DNA of 64,000 bases from Pseudomonas helmanticensis (GTDB taxonomy: Bacteria; Pseudomonadota; Gammaproteobacteria; Pseudomonadales; Pseudomonadaceae). The position numbers and the translations under genes are program-made. The stretch spans positions 1 through 64,000 of the forward strand of contig NZ_FXUY01000001.1 of the NCBI RefSeq assembly GCF_900182985.1. The letters are read 5' to 3'. The stretch's first letter is position 1. Each line of letters begins with the position of its first letter. Below, piece by piece: positions 60,628-64,000 of the stretch. The notes beneath the pieces are model-generated. The model did not search any database, was not told where the DNA came from, and saw only the letters and a list, made by a program, of their open reading frames with translations.

Positions 60628-61929
60628 CTATCGAGCGCCGCCGGGTATGGCCGCTTGCGCGGTGCGCAGTTCATGCTTATTGCCGCGGAACAACACCAGC
60701 GTCGCAATCAACCCCAACACCGCCGCGCCACTCAGCCAGATCCCCGGCGCAGCCTTGTTATCCAGCACATGGATCAGATAAGTACACGCCGCCGGCGTAA
60801 ACCCGCCGAAGGTTGCCGTCGCCAGGCTATAGGCCAGCGAGAACCCGGTCGTTCGCACTTCCACCGGCATGATCTCGGTCAGTGCCACCACCATCGCGCC
60901 GTTGTACGAGCCGTAGAGGAACGACAGCCATAACTCGACGATCAGTAAATGGCTGAAGCTCGGATTCGCCACCAGCCACGACAGCGCCGGGTAAGCGGTA
61001 AGAATCGCCAGAATCGTCGCCGCCAGCAGTAGGGGTTTGCGCCCGATCTTGTCGGACACTGCGCCCATCACCGGCAGCCAGAAGAAGTTCGACAGGCCGA
61101 TACACACAGTCACCAGCAACGCATCGAAGTCCGACAAGTGCAGCTCAGCCTTGCCGAACGTCGGGGTGTACGCGGTAATCAAGTAGAAGGACACCGTGGT
61201 CATCACCACCAGCGCCATGCCGGCGATGACGATGCCAAAGTTCTGACCGATCGAACGGACAATTTCCCGCAGGGTAGGGCGATGTTTCCGCGCCTGAAAT
61301 TCCGGGGTTTCTTCCAGCGAACGGCGAATAACGAAGATCACCGGCACAATCATGCAGCCGATCAGGAACGGCACGCGCCAGCCCCAGTCGCCCATCTGTT
61401 CCGGACTCAGCCAATGGTTGAGACCGACCCCGAGCAATCCGGCGAAAACCACGGCCGCTTGCTGGCTGGCGGACTGCCAACTGACAAAGAAGCCCTTGCG
61501 TCCTGGTGTGGCGATCTCTGCCAGGTACACCGACACGCCGCCCAGCTCCACGCCCGCCGAGAAACCTTGCAGCAAGCGGCCAAACAGTACGATCAGCGGT
61601 GCGGCCACACCGAGAGTGGCGTAGCCCGGAACGCAGGCGATCAGCACCGTGCCGGCAGCCATCAACGCCAGAGTAATGATCAGGCCTTGGCGACGGCCAT
61701 GACGGTCAATGTAGGCGCCGAGGAAAATTGCCCCCAGCGGCCGCATCAGGAAGCCGGCGCCGAAAGTGGCCAGCGAAAGCATCAGGGAAGCGAAGGCGCT
61801 GTCGGCCGGGAAGAAGGTCTTGGCAATGGCCGTGGCGTAGAAGCCGTAGACCATGAAGTCGAACATTTCGAGGAAGTTGCCGCTGACAACGCGAAAAATC
61901 GCTTTGCCTTTGCCCGTGGTGGTGGACAT
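60628..61929 (-). CDS. MFS transporter, metabolite:H+ symporter family (citrate/tricarballylate-like)
   Basis: A 433-aa protein with 12 membrane helices. [24 protein letters not shown] and the loop motif [10 protein letters not shown] are typical of MHS-family symporters such as CitA and TcuC. It probably imports a di- or tricarboxylate with protons; the substrate cannot be read from the sequence. The start at 61929 lies in an AT-rich leader. It diverges from apbE. Confidence 0.83.
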   Translation of the reverse strand: MSTTTGKGKAIFRVVSGNFLEMFDFMVYGFYATAIAKTFFPADSAFASLMLSLATFGAGFLMRPLGAIFLGAYIDRHGRRQGLIITLALMAAGTVLIACVPGYATLGVAAPLIVLFGRLLQGFSAGVELGGVSVYLAEIATPGRKGFFVSWQSASQQAAVVFAGLLGVGLNHWLSPEQMGDWGWRVPFLIGCMIVPVIFVIRRSLEETPEFQARKHRPTLREIVRSIGQNFGIVIAGMALVVMTTVSFYLITAYTPTFGKAELHLSDFDALLVTVCIGLSNFFWLPVMGAVSDKIGRKPLLLAATILAILTAYPALSWLVANPSFSHLLIVELWLSFLYGSYNGAMVVALTEIMPVEVRTTGFSLAYSLATATFGGFTPAACTYLIHVLDNKAAPGIWLSGAAVLGLIATLVLFRGNKHELRTAQAAIPGGAR

Positions 61930-62035
61930 GTTCAGTTACTCATTATTGGATTTTTATAAACGCGTAGCATCCGTTGGGAGCGAGCGGGCCCTTTAATCCA
62001 TAATGGCCGTCGTGGTTTTGCAGGGAGATGAATAA

Positions 62036-63052
62036 TTGTTCACTGGACGTTGGCTGAGTGTTGTGATGCTGGTCGCCGTATTGTCCGGCTGCGGCAACGG
62101 CGATTCGATGGAAAGTTTTGGTGGCCCGACCATGGGCAGCACGTGGTCGATCAAATACGTGCGCCACGCCGGTCTAGCTGATTCGGCGCAAGTTCGCGGC
62201 GAAGTGGAGGGTATCCTCGCTGAAGTAGACCGTCAGATGTCGACTTACCGCAACGATTCGGATATCGAGCGCTTCAACGCCCTGCCCGCCAACAGCTGTC
62301 AGATCATGCCCGCCTCGGTGCTCGAATTGGTCCGCGTCGGCGAACAGCTGTCCGTGAAAAGTGAAGGTTCCTACGATCTCACCGTCGAACCGCTGATGAA
62401 TCTGTGGGGGTTTGGGCCGCAAGGGCGCGAAGAAAAAGTCCCGAGCGCCGCCGCACTGGCCGCGGTGCTGCAGCGAGTCGGTCATGAGCATCTGCACATC
62501 GATGGCAGTCAACTGTGCAAGGACGCCGCCGTCGAAGTCGATTTCAACAGCATCGCCGCCGGTTATGCCGTCGATACCATTGCCGCCCGGCTCGACGCAC
62601 TGGGCATCCACGATTACCTCGCCGAAGCCACCGGCGAATTGAAGGCCAAGGGCCGAAAGCTCGACGGTTCAGCGTGGCGTATCGCCCTGGAAGAGCCCCG
62701 TGATGATCAACAGGTCGCCGAACGCATCATTAATGTCGACGGCTACGGCGTCTCCACCTCCGGCGATTACCGCAACTATTTCCTGCAGGATGGCCGACGC
62801 TATTCCCACACCTTCGATGCCCGCACCGGTGCACCTGTCCTACACGACCTGGCGTCAGTCACGGTGATTCATCCTTCAGCGTTGATGGCCGATGGACTAT
62901 CGACGCTGCTGATGATTCTCGGGCCGGAAAGGGCGTGGGACTACGCCGAAAAACATGACATTGGTGCATTCTTTGTGATTCGTGCCGATACAGGTTTTGT
63001 GATCCGCACCAGTGCGGCTTTCGCACGCCTCAGTGGCGCAAAAACTGACTGA
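62036..63052 (+). CDS. apbE: FAD:protein FMN transferase (ApbE)
   Basis: A 338-aa lipoprotein that attaches FMN to Thr of flavoproteins such as Nqr/Rnf subunits. The TTG at 62036 is the best start: GGGAG lies 8 nt upstream, and the product has a good signal with lipobox VLSGC, while the next ATG at 62066 would lose the signal's basic part. GPTMGSTWSIKYV and DFNSIAAGYAVDTIA are family signatures. sthA lies 200 bp downstream. Confidence 0.92.
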   Translation: MFTGRWLSVVMLVAVLSGCGNGDSMESFGGPTMGSTWSIKYVRHAGLADSAQVRGEVEGILAEVDRQMSTYRNDSDIERFNALPANSCQIMPASVLELVRVGEQLSVKSEGSYDLTVEPLMNLWGFGPQGREEKVPSAAALAAVLQRVGHEHLHIDGSQLCKDAAVEVDFNSIAAGYAVDTIAARLDALGIHDYLAEATGELKAKGRKLDGSAWRIALEEPRDDQQVAERIINVDGYGVSTSGDYRNYFLQDGRRYSHTFDARTGAPVLHDLASVTVIHPSALMADGLSTLLMILGPERAWDYAEKHDIGAFFVIRADTGFVIRTSAAFARLSGAKTD

Positions 63053-63249
63053 GAACAATACGAAAGCTGGCGTTGTAGTGCAGGCAAAAGTAGCCTACGA
63101 CGCGACCAAGGGTTAATGTGCGCGGCGTTGACGCTTCTATAGACTGTGTCCGGGTTCTTGATTGACCCCCAATTGTTCCTTCGCGCCGCCGTTCGGCGTG
63201 ATTTAGCCGCCGGTGCTGCTGGCACCGCGGCCTGTTCTGAGGAGTACGC

Positions 63250-64000
63250 ATGGCTGTCTACAACTACGACGTGGTGGTGCTGGGTTCCGGCCCGGCGGGA
63301 GAAGGCGCGGCAATGAACGCCGCCAAAGCAGGGCGCAAGGTCGCGATGGTCGACAGCCGTCGCCAGGTCGGCGGCAACTGCACCCACCTCGGCACCATTC
63401 CGTCCAAGGCACTGCGTCACTCGGTGCGGCAGATCATGCAGTTCAACACCAACCCAATGTTCCGGGCGATCGGCGAGCCGCGCTGGTTTTCCTTCCCGGA
63501 CGTGTTGAAAAGCGCCGAGAAAGTCATTTCCAAACAAGTCGCTTCGCGCACCGGCTACTACGCCCGTAACCGTGTCGACGTGTTCTTCGGCACCGGCAGC
63601 TTCGCCGACGAGCAAACCATCGAAGTGGTCTGCGCCAACGGCGTGGTCGAAAAACTGGTGGCCAAGCACATCATCATCGCCACCGGCTCGCGCCCGTATC
63701 GCCCGGCGGACATCGATTTCCACCACCCGCGTATCTACGATAGCGACACCATCCTCAGCCTCGGCCACACCCCGCGTAAACTGATCGTTTACGGCGCTGG
63801 CGTGATCGGTTGCGAATACGCCTCGATCTTCAGTGGTCTGGGTGTACTGGTTGAGCTGGTCGATAACCGTGGTCAGTTGCTGAGCTTCCTCGACTCGGAA
63901 ATCTCCCAGGCGTTGAGCTACCACTTCAGCAACAACAACATCACCGTGCGCCACAACGAAGATTACGATCGCGTTGAAGGCGTCGACAACGGTGTGATCC
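63250..64000 (+). CDS. sthA: Soluble pyridine nucleotide transhydrogenase (partial, runs off the window)
   Basis: The first 250 codons of a flavoprotein disulphide reductase-type enzyme that interconverts NADH and NADPH. The FAD motif [14 protein letters not shown] is at about residues 9-22. [13 protein letters not shown] has the SthA pattern, where the disulphide's first Cys is present and the second replaced by Thr. A second dinucleotide motif, [13 protein letters not shown], lies near residue 180. GAGGAG lies upstream of the ATG. No stop before the window ends. Confidence 0.95.
   Translation, partial: MAVYNYDVVVLGSGPAGEGAAMNAAKAGRKVAMVDSRRQVGGNCTHLGTIPSKALRHSVRQIMQFNTNPMFRAIGEPRWFSFPDVLKSAEKVISKQVASRTGYYARNRVDVFFGTGSFADEQTIEVVCANGVVEKLVAKHIIIATGSRPYRPADIDFHHPRIYDSDTILSLGHTPRKLIVYGAGVIGCEYASIFSGLGVLVELVDNRGQLLSFLDSEISQALSYHFSNNNITVRHNEDYDRVEGVDNGVI

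Overview
The window is a Pseudomonas chromosome segment, most likely from the P. fluorescens group. Three things support this. The rRNA operon has the 16S-tRNA-Ile-tRNA-Ala-23S-5S order with Pseudomonas-like sequences. The stretch from about 34.5 kb to 64 kb (slt, uup, uspA, fadBA, topA, sulA-lexA, psrA, nagZ, MTIP phosphorylase, csiV, mfd, gap, sthA) follows gene order I know from Pseudomonas. Many intergenic gaps hold the REP hairpins common in fluorescent pseudomonads. Nothing looks like a prophage, insertion sequence or CRISPR array. All identifications come from reading the sequence and recalled family knowledge; no database search was run.

Layout. 1-3.8 kb: 3' end of an rRNA operon. 4.0-9.1 kb: a stand-alone PBP2 gene (mrdA paralogue), a lipoprotein, an Xre/DUF2975 regulator-membrane pair, and a nitroreductase divergent from a MerR regulator. 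9.2-22.0 kb: a complete quinohemoprotein amine dehydrogenase (QHNDH) locus. It comprises a sigma-54 activator followed by qhpF, qhpE and qhpG, a divergent aldehyde dehydrogenase, two tiny membrane-protein genes, and qhpA, qhpD, qhpC and qhpB. 22.1-24.3 kb: small envelope proteins, then a SRPBCC protein coupled to an APH-family kinase. 24.34-24.53 kb: a GacA/Rsm-type regulatory RNA with a repeated GGA hairpin pattern, which appears to be unlinked to any protein gene. 24.6-34.4 kb: acnA, rlmM, tusA, a NorM-type MATE pump, pdxB, a small conserved protein and an ABC exporter, almost every gap filled by a REP hairpin. 34.5-64 kb: the core block listed above, plus a citrate-type MFS transporter and apbE. 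The window ends inside sthA.

How the parts work together. The QHNDH locus is the main accessory system. QhpA (dihaem), QhpB (beta-propeller) and QhpC (quinone-bearing, cross-linked gamma subunit) make the periplasmic amine dehydrogenase. QhpD installs the thioether bridges in QhpC, QhpG oxidises its Trp, QhpE cuts the leader and QhpF exports it. The aldehyde dehydrogenase would oxidise the aldehyde product. Regulatory sequences support one regulon: the aldehyde dehydrogenase gene and qhpA each have a -24/-12 promoter (one excellent, one with a weak -12), a TGTCGC-N5-GCGACA-like dyad about 120-130 bp upstream of the predicted start, and an AAYAAYAA Crc/Hfq-type motif in the mRNA leader.

In the core block the fatty-acid regulator PsrA has two tandem operators over its own promoter. 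The fadBA promoter region carries two weaker boxes in exactly the same 13-bp register, which ties the regulator to the beta-oxidation operon 9 kb away. lexA-sulA has two LexA boxes. The mfd-csiV-SNF2 genes form a tight leftward operon.
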